NCBI RefSeq assembly: GCF_019059575.1
Contig: NW_024881565.1
Location: forward strand, 372,001 to 436,000
DNA: 64,000 bases
Direction: 5' to 3'
DNA from: Amphibalanus amphitrite
Lineage: Eukaryota > Arthropoda > Thecostraca > Balanomorpha > Balanidae
Part shown: in pieces, positions 53,712 to 64,000 of the stretch
Layout: each line of letters begins with the position of its first letter
How positions within the stretch are numbered: position 1 is the first letter of the stretch
Notes under the pieces: model-generated
What the model saw: only the letters and a program-made list of their open reading frames with translations
What the model was told of the DNA's origin: nothing
The model's database searches: none
Position numbers and translations under genes: made by a program

Positions 53712-56700
53712 ATGCTGAGCGATGCCGAGCTGCGAGATGAACTGGTGCGACTGGGCGCCAACCCGGGGCCCATCACTGCCTCCACCAGACATATCTACCA
53801 GAAGAAACTCATGAAGCTGCTCGATGCCAGCAAGTCGGCCAGCAATGGCATCAGTCAGGTGGGTGTGTGACCCGACCGAGATGTGTCCGGGCGGCCAGCC
53901 ACTTGGTAGACGATTCGGGCAGAGTTGACAGCCAGAGACGAACAGCCTGCTCACTGCTGTATGTCTCAGCCTACTGATGCCCTGGCTCGTGCGATTGCTG
54001 CCAGCTAAAAACACTTATGCTGCCCATCATAGCACCGATTTAACCCTCGCCGGACCTATTGGATTTTTACATACGCGCCGGCCGAGGGGGGGGGGGCGGT
54101 TACGACCCCCTCGCCGTTTCGCCCCTGGCGGAGCTAGCGCGTCGCGGAAAAAACGAGCGTGTGCGCCGTTACAAGACGCAGAGATTGGTACCCGATTTTA
54201 AGGTCCTAGGTCAACGTCCGGTGACCTCTGAGGCCAAGTCAAGTGCCCCAAGATACGGTTCAGTTTTTGGTGAATAACTTCGCAAAAAACGGCCGCAGAG
54301 CCGCGATTTTGGCAGCATCGTGTTCGCCTCGCTCAGGCGCTTCAAATGCTATACTTTTTGTTTGGGTCAGGTCAACCTAGGGTGTTGACCTCAGGTCACG
54401 GTCAGGTCAGCGCCCCCAGGTCACGAAGTTGGTCGAAAGAGGTCATGTCGCACACCATTCGATTCGGCAGGTCTTCTTGAGTCCATTGGTGGCTTTCCCG
54501 ACTCGCTAGCTCAATTTCATCGGGAGTTATTAACGAAAAAATAATATTTTTTCCTAAGAGGTGGAAATAAACCAAATATAAGCACAAAAGAGGGCCAGGG
54601 ATGTTAGTATGGTGTAAGAAGAAGGCAGAAAGAAGTCAATGGACTAATGAGTCATTGACTGAACCTCCCACTACGATCCCGAAAAGAACACTCATACTTT
54701 TCATTCATACATTGGGTAAGGGTTAGAGGGGTCTCATTCATACAGTTGAAAATAAGGCTGGTCATGCATTAGTGTGTTATTATGGCGTGATCTGGGAATC
54801 TCGGCCAGCTAAGCAGAGCTTGTTGCTGGTCGAGTCCCCAGGTCACAGCATATGAATGTGGCAAAAGGTGTATCCAGAGACTTAAGGTATGGTATATTGT
54901 TCTGTGTGTTGTTGTTAAAAGGTACTTATCAATGTTAAAATATGTAAATTTTAATAGACTGACATGAAAGGGCCTTGTTCATCTGTGCACTGCTATGTAT
55001 AATTGAGGATGAGTTGCGTTTTTGTATGTTTTTTAATAGTTTCTTTCGACAATTCAGGAATTTCTGACAACAAAAAGTGGGGTGCTACAATACTGTTCCA
55101 AAGTCGAGGACCTTGCCAGAAGGCAGTTTTTGTGCGATATAATTTTCGTGTGAATGTTTCTCGGAAGTGGTGTGTAGTTCTTGTTTGGATGTTTTGGTCA
55201 GCCTGCAAACAGAAAAGAGTTTCAAGAGATGGTGGTAAAGATCCATTTAACTTTCGATGCATAATTAGAAGAAGCTGTTGTTTAGCAATATCTTTTACTT
55301 TTAGCAGGTTTAGGGCTTTGAAAATGGGATCCGAATGAGCAAGTCTAGGCTGATTATCAATGATTCTGATAATACGTTTTTGAAGGATTTCAATTTTGTT
55401 TAGGTAAGTTGGAAAAGTGAAGCCCCATACGACAGTGCAGTAGTTTATGTAGGGCAATACTAATGAGTTGTAGAGCAAAAGAAGTGATTTCCTGTCCAAT
55501 AAGTATTTAATTCTGTTTATGATTCCTATGTTGCGGCTTATGGCCAAATATGACCATAATGACGTCATAAATGACGTCACGCAAGGTCAACATTGCAAGT
55601 GACGCATTTAACCTTGCAAGTGACGCATTTAACCTTGCAAGAAGTGCATCAAATCACGATTCTGTGTGCTTGAGATAGTTGGAGATCGTTCCCGGCGCCA
55701 GAATAGCAGTTTTTATTTTTCCCCATTGACTTATAGTGGTGAGGTCACGAAAATGACCTGACCTCATATGACCTTTAGGAAAAATCCGAGATATACAAGC
55801 TGTGAGACTCGTAATGGATACTAGATCCTGCAAGTTTCATTTCCCTGTGAAAGCTCCCCTGGCAGTGAGGGCATTGCGAAGTTGCGACATCTGAAAACCG
55901 TGTAGAGGTTCACTTATGACGTCATAGGTCAGTGACCTGACCTGACCCAAAAATATTGTTGGTGTCAAAAGATCCGGCTTGAATCAAAGGTCAGGTATGC
56001 CAAGTTTCAGCTCTCTATCGCCAGCTTGCTCGGAGCTATCGCGGAAAAACCCTATGGGGGCGGCACTCGCCCCCCCCCCCCCTCTCGGCCGGCGAGGGTT
56101 AATTGACGGCTTTCCTTTATGAAATTTGTCGCAACGATGTATTTATAAACTTAATTTTTCCCATTTCTGACCATTCAAAAAATGTTTCGTAATGTGGGCT
56201 TGCGTCTTTTCATGCATCTCATCTTGTTATTCTGGTTGTATATTGTGGTTGTATATCTTAGGAAAAATGAAATTTGCTAATCAGGATTTATTTTAACAAT
56301 CGTTTTACTTTCCTGAATTAGTATATGTTTGCTTGCGTTTGCAGTCGGTGGCTCCTGATGTGCCGTCCAACGGCCACGAGCAGACCGACGAGCTGACGGA
56401 CTCTCAGCTGAGGCAGCAGCTGCAGCGACTGGGACACAACCCGGGACCCATCTCGCCGGGTACCCGGGGGCTCTACCTGAAGAAGCTGGCCAAACTGCGG
56501 GCCTCCGCCACTGCGGATGTCAATGGGCACGGCCTGCTGGCGGTGGCGGACGGTGTCGGTGCCGCCCGGCGCCCGCGGCCGCCCCCGGCGCGCGAGCCTG
56601 AGCCCGAGCCGGCCGAGTTCTCTGAGCCGATGGACGAGGTCGATCAGATGGACGACTCGGAGACGGCCGCCTTCGAGATGGACGAGTCTGATCCGGGCGC

Positions 56701-59700
56701 GTTTGGGACGGACGACTCGCTGGCCTCCCAGAGTCCGGTGGAGCTGGGGTTTGGCGCGACGTTCGCCGGACGGTATGACTCGCCGGCCACTGGACGGTTC
56801 GACTCGCTGTCGGAGGTGCACCGGCCGGCCGGCCGCAGCCCGATGCTGGACGCGGACCCGCCGCAGCAGCCGGCCGGCTGGTCGTACCGCTTGGGCCGGA
56901 GCCCGCTGTTTGGAGAAAACTCGGCGCCTACACCGCCCGCTCGCAGCGCGATGTTCAGAGAGGACCCGGCCCCGCCGCCAACTCCGCCGATCCAGAACTC
57001 GCTGTTCCGCGAGGAGCCAGCGCCCACCAGCCGCGGCTCTGTACCGCCCGAGGACCCTCTGGAGGCGGTGCGCAGCCGCTACCGGCCGGAGTCGCTCGAC
57101 CGCACCCGCCTCTATCCAGAGACGCTGTACCCGCGCGGCGCGGGCACTCGTCTGCCGGAGCGGCGCCCGACGCCGGCGGCCGCCTCCGACTGGCGCGCCG
57201 ACCCGAGTCCGGTGACGCGCGCCGAGCAGCCGCCGGCCGAGCGGCCCGGCTCGCTGCGCCAGCGGGTGGCCGCCTGGTGCCGGCCGGCCGCGCCGCCGCC
57301 GCGGCCACCGCCGGCCGCCGCCGACTACGACACGTGCTCGGACAGCGAGCCGGAGGAGGCGGACGACACGCCGCCGCCACCGCCCTCGCTGACGCCCAGC
57401 CAGCAGCTGCAGGCGTTCCGGCGCCGGATGGCGGCCGGCGGCAGCGCGGCCGCGCTGTCCGAGCGGAACCAGGCCGGCTTCCAGTCGGCGCCGGCGCACG
57501 CTCATGGCGCCTCCCACCTGGTGCCCTACTGCATCCTGCTGGTGGCCGTGCTGTTTTTCGGTCTGCTCGGACTGTCATACCTGCGGCTGTCGAGGACCGA
57601 CGAGGCGGGCGCTGTGGCCCAGCTAGAGGCGGCGGCGGCAGACACCTCCGGTGCAGGTAAGTGTTTTGTGTTCTGTGCACCGACAGAGGACACTTTCACT
57701 TCTGCAGCTGAGTCACAGTCATGATCGCTACTTTTGTCAATGTATTGATGGTAGACGCCCATTGTCCCGTGTACTGGCGCTGGTCGTTCCTGTCTATTAG
57801 TGACGTCCTCTCCCCATGTGCCGGCAGTGGGCGTGTTTCCGATCTGCGGTGACCCGGATTTGGACGATCGCGGCTGCGTGTCGCGCGAGCGGCTGGAGCC
57901 GGCCGTGCAGCTGCTGGCGGACGTGCAGCCGGCCCTGGTGGCCGCCGCCCGGGACGCGCTCTGCGGCCGCCGCGAGCTGGCGGCCGTGCCGCTCCCGGAG
58001 CTGGCAGAGACCACCGGAGCACCGCTGGTGAGCAGAAGGACGGCAGGAGGGACACACAGGACGGCGGGAATCCCGGGTGGCTCCGATTTAACCCTCGCCC
58101 GCACATGGGGGGGGGGGGGGTGGTTGCCACCCCCCAGGCAGTCTTTCTGCTCTGCACTCAACATTTTTAGAGCTAGAAGGCTGATTTTTCGTATAGCTGC
58201 TCCTCTATCCTTTCTTGATGTCCACTGAAAATTTCAAGTTTCTGTGATTTTTGGTTTCGGAGATATGACCTTGTTTTTCAGGTCATGTCATGACCCAAAT
58301 GGCCAATTCTCAACATCTTGCGTTTGCCATGGGCCTTATGAGCTTTTGACACCCTGATTTCGGCCTTTTTTGCCAGTCTTACCTCCTACCTATCATGGAG
58401 CATGTTGTTTGACGATGTACAGGGGTCAAGGTCAGGGTCAAGGTCAACCTAGGTCACCTAAGATAATTGCGTTTTAGGCAAGCTGAATTTACTTTTTTTG
58501 AAGTTTTTTGACTGCATTTTTGGTAAAAGCTTCTCAGATCATGATTTCATGTAATATGGACCCAAAAACAATCGGTGCACACATCAGTATACACACAGAC
58601 ACACACAGACATACAAACACATATAATTGACCTTGACCTAACTTGACCTGAAATGACCTCAGCAGCAAAATTCTGGTCGGGTAGTGTGACAAAGAGGTTC
58701 TAGCTGGCTTGGCACCAGAAAACAGCATCGTCATCGGTATTTGATAAGCAGCACACTTGATATCCAACGGTAACCCAAAACAGCAACATTTTTTAGTTTG
58801 ACCTGACCTGGAAGGTCAATGACTGACCTGAGAAGGTAAAACTGGGTATCATTGGATTCGTCTCTTCCCAAAGAATCTTTTTGGTCTTTACTGCTAAGCT
58901 CTATCTCCAACAGGAACGAAATGGCGCGGGGGGGGGGGGGGTGGCAACCACCCCCCCCCCCATGTGCGTTCTAGGATGGGAAAATGGCATGTGCGGGCGA
59001 GGGTTAAGGGATTGGTATCGGCCCGCCCCTCTGCGGAAGGGGATATGTTAGCTGTGTGTGGCGTGATATCAAGCCTTTGGAAGGGAATGACGCGGGTATA
59101 ACTAAGCTCACGGTGGCGAGTCGCCCGCCGGTGCTCCGTTCCGCGTCTGTTACGCGGCCAGTGCTGACTGCACACGCTCCCCTCACATGTTTGTTACCCG
59201 GACGTCCCGGACGTGTCTGTTATCCGGACGGTGTACACTGTATAGTTCACTGACTACCGCCGTCCCGTGTCGTACACTGACCGCTGCCGCCCCGTGCCGA
59301 CAGGACCAGCTGCGGGACCTGGCCGTGCTGGTGGCCTATAACGCCGCGCTGGGACTGCGCGCCGAGCCGCTGGCGGACGGCGAGGGCGACAAGGCGCTGA
59401 GCGCCACCGGCGTCTCCACGCCATGGCTCTGTCTGGCCGGCGCCGCGCTCGCCTTCATCGTCAAATGGGCGTTCCTGCTGGCGGCAGGTGGGTGTCTGTC
59501 TGTTCCAGATGAGCCGTGGCGACCGGGGTGTGTTTGGGTGCTAGACATCAGCTTTGGAGGGTACATGGTCTTCACAGAATGATGAATGCTGTGGATGGAT
59601 AATGGACACTGAATGCTCATCTACTTTGGCTTTTAGGCATGGACACCCTGAAGGGCGCACAAAATGTCCTTTGCAGTCGTTGCGCCCTAAGGCCTCAATA

Positions 59701-62177
59701 AACAAATGAAAGTACAGCGCGTGGTAGCAACTCCGGCTGTTGGCTTCCGAACCGGCTAGGTACCTTCCATGAAGCGTTCGTTTTCGCATTTCATTGTTCA
59801 TCACCGTGCCCCTCTATAGCGGCCGTCTCCCCCCCCCCCGCAGCGTTCCTGCTGTTCCTGACAGCGCTCCCAGCCGCCGCCGCGTCCTGTGTTACTGTAT
59901 TTGTCCGCCGTCCGGCAGCGTTCCTGCTCTTCCTGACAGCGCTCTCAGCCGCGTCCTGTGTTACTGTATTTGTCCGCCGTCCGGCAGCGTTCCTGCTGTT
60001 CCTGACAGCGCTCTCAGCCGCGTCCTGTGTTACTGTATTTGTCCGCCGCCCGCAGCGTTCCTGCTCTTCCTGGTGTTGCGCGCCGCGGTGCTCTGGCGGC
60101 GCCGATCCCAGCAGCAGCAGCAACAGCAGCTCTACCAGATGGTGGAGAACATCATGGAGGTGGTCCGACGACACACGTTCCAGGCGGCCGGCACCGCCGA
60201 CAAGGTACAACCTCCGACCGATCTCTCCCTCTGCTGTTTGACTGCCTCAGTAATGCTAAAGTGAACATTTTATGTTTCGGTCCCATATTGGACGTTGACC
60301 ACCTTTCTGGTGCCTTATTTGTGTGATAGAATTAATAAACGTGCTTGTTGAATTTGCTGTTTCGGTACCAGCTTACTGACTCGAGTTGCGTTTTTTCAGC
60401 CGTACGTGGCGGTGGACCATGTGCGAGACGAGCTGCTGACGCCGGCCGACCGCTCCAGCCGGGAGCGTATGGCGCTGTGGGAGCGTGCCTGCCAGTTCAT
60501 CAGGGACCGAGAGAGCCGGGTTAGTCAGGAGGCCGGGAATGGGTGGGTTCGGGGAGAGCAGGGTCGGAGACAGGAGGGAGGAGAGAGTCACTTCGAACAG
60601 GGAAAGTCTGGTCAGTCACAGAGAGATCTACCCGCTTGGGTCTTTCTGGTATCTCCCTGTCAGACTATGAGGCCGGCGGGGAGGGGGGACCTAGTCCGGG
60701 GACAGGGAGAGGGAAACAGGCGGGGTCGGGACTACGCCGATAGAGTGGCGCTGGAGGGTGCGATGGTGTAAGGATCGAGCTAGCACTTTGATGTGGCTTC
60801 ATTCAGTCGTTGCAGCGGACGCAGAATGTTGTGGCAGCTGTTCTCGTGTTTTCTCTTTGTCTTATCCGACTGGTTAACACATTGTCGGCCCGCCCCCGCC
60901 CCCGCCCCCGCCCTGCAGCTGCGCGAGGAGTGTGTGCTGGTGGCCGGCGAGTCGCACACGGTGTGGCGCTGGCTGCCGGGCGCCGCCGGAGCCGCTGCCT
61001 CGGCCGCCGGCGGCCGCGACCGGCGCCGCGTCTGGCTCGGACAGGCCTTCCAGACCAGCAGCGGCGTCAACGCGCCGGTCCACACGCGCACCAACTGCCT
61101 CAAGATCCGGCACATGTTCGACCCCTCCTGGTCAGTCGCACTACACCCTCAGTCTTTTATTGTTCTTTGTTTGCTGTCATATTTACTGCCAGCGTGGAAC
61201 AACCTGTCACTTGTCAGAATATGGTGCTTTAACATCGGCTGCAGCCGAATGTGTAATCCGATGAGCCGATACTGATATTAAGAGTGACCTAACTCAGGCT
61301 GCCCTCCATCCCTGGTTGTGCTGCGTGAAGTGGCCAGGAGATGCCATTTCCCGTACCTAACCTATGCGTTTGTGTTTTTGCAGCGAGACGGCCAGCTCGG
61401 GGTGGCAGCAAGACGTGCGGGACGCTCTGCTCGAGAAGTGTGACGGCGTGGCTGTGATGCACATCGCCGTCGACGACCGCAGCACCGAGGGCCTCGTCTA
61501 CGTCAAGTGCCGCACCGACGCCGACGCCCTCAACGCCTTCAAGCGCATCCAGGGCTGCTGGTTTGACGGTAAGCCGATAACTGGCCGCAGCCTGAGACAG
61601 GCTACATTAAAGTTTGGAGCAGGACGTGTGTGTGTGTGGGGGGGGGGGGGGGTCTTGCTGTGCTATAAGTTACATAGTCACCTGATGAATTAGGCAATTT
61701 TGTTCAGGCGCAGAGGCCGCACGAATACGTTGAAGTGGAGCCCTTACAAGATTTCAATTAGGGAAATACTGACTGGATTCGTGCGAGCTAATGCGGTTCG
61801 GTATGCTGTTTTTCTAAGACATTTGACGATCCGGAGGGCTGGGTTTAAATCTAATCATCTTTTCCCATCGTCGATTACTCAAATGTGCCGAAATCCGTTA
61901 GGTAGCGTTCCGATGTTGTCCTGTTAGTTTGTGGCTGGGCTGTTCTCTGGCGTTCTACATCCCACCCGCGAATATGGTTCACTGTGCCATCTGGAGTGAC
62001 CGGTGGTCCCCGCGCTGTCGGCCAGGTCGGCTGGTGTCGGTCAAGTTTATCCGCGAGGAGCGCTACCACGAGCGGTACTCGGACGCGGCCGGCGTGACGG
62101 TGCCGCTGCGGCCATCCAACGGCCTGCGCCGCTCGCTGGCCGACCTGCCGGCGCCGGCCTCTGCCGAGGACGACTGA
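53712..62177 (+). CDS. LEMD3/MAN1-like inner nuclear membrane protein with two LEM domains
   Basis: Nine exons: 53712-53858, 56345-57656, 57828-58027, 59304-59487, 60056-60204, 60400-60519, 60919-61130, 61384-61568, 62026-62177 (TGA). All junction phases agree and give 886 residues. The ATG has an in-frame stop three codons upstream. LEM domain 1 is at residues 2-41 (LRDELVRLGANPGPI), LEM domain 2 at 66-104 (LRQQLQRLGHNPGPI); LEM domains bind the chromatin protein BAF. A disordered Ser/Pro-rich linker follows, then membrane span 1 (about 442-464), a lumenal region with the CGDPD motif, span 2 (about 594-629) and the nucleoplasmic MSC domain (VWLGQAFQTS, CLKIRHMFDPS). A UHM/RRM fold ends it (HIAVDDRSTEGLVYVKC, GCWFDGRLVSVKF). 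In MAN1 this end binds R-Smads. Family members usually have one LEM domain. Confidence 0.92.
54044..56098. mobile_element. piggyBac-like MITE family C (TTAA) in intron 1 of the LEM gene
   Basis: Ends CCCTCGCCGG and the inverted CCGGCGAGGG lie next to TTAA at 54040-54043 and 56099-56102. Subterminal G and C runs enclose CGGTTACGA and CGGCACTCG. Dense AGGTCA half-sites (for example 54365-54425) lie inside. A LINE fragment is nested at about 54900-55560. Confidence 0.75.
54993..55580 (-). pseudogene. 3' fragment of a LINE reverse transcriptase
   Basis: The frame encodes the C-terminal part of a non-LTR reverse transcriptase: SRNIGIINRIKYLLDRKSLL, LYNSLVLPYINYCTVVWG, KRIIRIIDNQPRLAHSDPIF and a tail ending LILNYT. 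The first residues of the frame come from flanking DNA. No YxDD or endonuclease is present, so it is 5'-truncated. It differs from the LINE at 32254; the style is that of CR1/L2-type elements. Confidence 0.75.
58092..59003. mobile_element. piggyBac-like MITE family A (TTAA) in intron 3 of the LEM gene
   Basis: Starts CCCTCGCCCGCACATGGGG and ends GTGCGGGCGAGGG, with TTAA at 58088-58091 and 59004-59007. 912 bp, non-coding. G-tract and C-tract hairpins sit at both ends (GTGGTTGCCAC and GTGGCAACCAC loops). It is colinear with the left arm of 19946-28947 and shows the uninterrupted version of the site used by the 7.5-kb element. Confidence 0.85.
59841..60055 (+). repeat. Tandem repeat of the exon 5 splice acceptor in intron 4
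   Basis: Three units of 75, 69 and 68 bp each begin CAGCGTTCCTGCTGTTCCTG or a one-base variant, the same text as the true acceptor and first bases of exon 5 (60053 onward), followed by CGTCCTGTGTTACTGTATTT. Only the last copy continues into the coding exon. Confidence 0.9.
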
Positions 62178-63090
62178 GCCGCCGCGCGCACCGGCCACCT
62201 CACTGCTAACGTGCCTTCAGAGACAGCGCCGGCGCCGCGGCCCGGCGCGAGTTGCCCGTGTGGGTGTGTTGGCGTACCTGTGTGTGTCCGAGGCCGCGGC
62301 GTGGCGCCGAGGAGCGCGCTGAGAGGAACGGGCCGGCGCGCGCTGCCGCCGCCGGCCGCTCACCGGCACCGTGCATATGTCAGGCTGTGGACGCGCGAAA
62401 TACCCGAGTGAGGTGTGACAGTACAATGTGCTCCGAGACGGCGGCGCCGCCCGGCTGATCCCGCTTCGGCTGCTAACGACCCAGCTGCTTGTGCCCCTCC
62501 ACCCGCCCTCCCTCCAGCCGGCACTGGGAATACACCCCGCCCCTCTGGGACACAGCACACGCATCTGGTCGCCGCGCCGGTCCGAGAGCCCTTGTCGTTC
62601 CCCTGTGGTTCCCCTCTGTTGCCGCGTCCTGTTCAGCGGCGGGTCAGATAGGGGACATGGCTTGGTGAAATGTGGACCGTCCCCTCCCCGGCGCTCGGCA
62701 GTGGCGGCCCGGGACACTGAACTGCACCCGCACTGCGCAGCGCGTCAAACGCGAGCTTTCCAAAGGCGTTTGTATTCAGTGCATCGTGGCGCTGTTACCC
62801 CGTCGTGGCGTGCTCAAACATCAGTGAGACGATGGAAATCAGACCAGACCGGACCTCGTTCATTTGCGGGCCGATGTGTTACCGGACAGCGGAGGCGGAG
62901 GTTCGGGACCTCCGCTGGCGCGAGAGGCGTGCATCGACAATAACAACGGCGGCTTCAGAATATAGGCAAACAGATTAATAGTGCAACGGGGTCACCGAGT
63001 TTTCATAGTGTATGTCATCTGCTTGTAAATATCGCTACACCCGACGAAAACAAAACAAAACAAATAAATAATCATGTAACACTAGAGATC
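62178..63090 (+). other. Probable 3' untranslated region of the LEM gene
   Basis: GC-rich non-coding sequence after the stop codon. AATAAA at 63063-63068 is the first good polyadenylation signal. The open frame at 62428-62943 has no recognisable domain and is taken as chance in GC-rich DNA. Confidence 0.5.
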
Positions 63091-64000
63091 ACATTAGTTT
63101 CACTACGATTCGGATTTATCACAAAACATTATAACGAAGACAACAAGGATACGCTATTTGAGCTACAGTATTCAACACAGGACAGTGGGGTTCGTTCTAT
63201 ATAGCAGATCGCGGCTGAAATGAGTTCATAGAACGCGGCGGCAGCGCGGCCGGACGGCTGGACAGTGTGAGCGCCGAGCGGGTTGTGTGACCCGATCAAT
63301 TGAGGTGACCTGCCAGTGACCTGGCACCATGCCGGGTATGTCTGGGATGGATAATGGGCTGGACAACACTGGATGGATTGAGCTGGGATGGGTGGCACCA
63401 ACTGGAAGGAGACTGAAGTCGAGCTATTGAAGCCTTAAGTATACTAGCCCCACCAATGCAACCGCACGGCTGTTGGAGCAACCGCAGAGAGCCTTTGGGT
63501 CGAAATATGCCGTTATCACGAATTATGCAATCAAAGGGACATAGCAACCATAAAATGGATTATAAATTGGTAACCAGATGGGTTGTATCACTGATAATAA
63601 GTATCACGCCTACTCTCACATGCCCGCGAAATTAAAACACGCATTCCATCAATAGTCACTGATTGACACGTCTAATACTGAAGCTCGGGTCCGTTACATC
63701 CCAGGGCCGGCCTGAGTAGTGTTCCCACACATAACTGGGCTGTCGTGGCCGCCGGCAAAAGCAATTGCCATAAAGGAAGAATCGGGCTTAACAACCGCTA
63801 GGAACTAGCCTATTTGGTATGACTCGTCAGTCTTCAGCCTATCGGGTCAAAGGGAGGCAAACAGTTGTTCTTTTCGTCCATCTCCGACCGAATACTGAAT
63901 TACATACTAATTGGAGAGGAGCCATTCGGAGAACCTGCCCGCATACAGCCAGCCAGTGGTTCTGGCATGTCCTATCAAGGCCACCATAGCAATGCGACGT
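63091..64000. other. Window end, nothing recognised
   Basis: No gene or repeat end is supported. GGATGGATAATGGGCTGGAC-like short repeats lie at 63345-63390. Confidence 0.4.

Noticed and set aside
60406-60771. Longer reading of LEM exon 6 through the following intron
   Set aside because: The conserved protein continues at 60919 and GTTAGT at 60520 is an acceptable donor; the read-through part has no similarity to the family.
62428-62943. 171-residue plus-strand frame
   Set aside because: It lies in the 3' untranslated region of the LEM gene, is low in complexity and matches nothing.

Overview
The window is animal nuclear DNA, most likely from an arthropod and perhaps a crustacean. The grounds are spliced GC-rich exons, a TIMM29 gene and a LEMD3/MAN1-type gene, arthropod-style retrotransposons, a short run of the arthropod-type TTAGG telomere motif, and a very high load of nested small DNA transposons. 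No sequence here fixes the species.

Layout. 1-5154: a nearly whole CsRn1-type Ty3/Gypsy retrotransposon whose 206 visible LTR bases match exactly. 5277-5875: a small element with 8-bp target duplications. 6066-17752: an AT-rich satellite of CCAATTGG/CCATTTGG words. It is split by a complete 9,999-bp Ty3/Gypsy element (6795-16793, target duplication ATTT) and by a 0.7-kb inverted-repeat insertion with a hammerhead-like motif. 18153-32039: a 13.9-kb unit with short terminal inverted repeats and an 8-bp target duplication, sitting in the loop of an older palindromic repeat. Inside it lies a TTAA-type fold-back element, and inside that a 7.5-kb TTAA element carrying a broken THAP-domain gene and an exon of a possible CFAP92-like gene. 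32254-38444: a full-length I-type LINE on the minus strand whose 5' end lies 220 bp from the start codon of TIMM29 (38665-41108, plus). 42463-47416: exons of a coiled-coil, possibly BAR-like gene with a Pro/Tyr tail (minus), convergent with TIMM29. 47417-53711: mostly repeat-rich DNA with a tRNA-Arg-like sequence and several small transposons. 53712-62177: a complete nine-exon gene for an inner nuclear membrane protein of the LEMD3/MAN1 type, unusual in having two LEM domains. 62178-64000: its 3' end and featureless DNA.

How it fits together. The host genes (TIMM29 for mitochondrial import, a LEM protein of the nuclear envelope, an unnamed coiled-coil protein) are unrelated in function. The main story is mobile DNA. 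At least four TTAA-inserted families and several 8-bp-duplication families share a design in which a run of G and a run of C close to each end can fold into a hairpin. Several carry clustered AGGTCA half-sites into introns. Two genes have small tandem arrays seeded by their own splice acceptors. All coordinates, splice sites and motifs were read by eye; family names come from general knowledge and no search was run.
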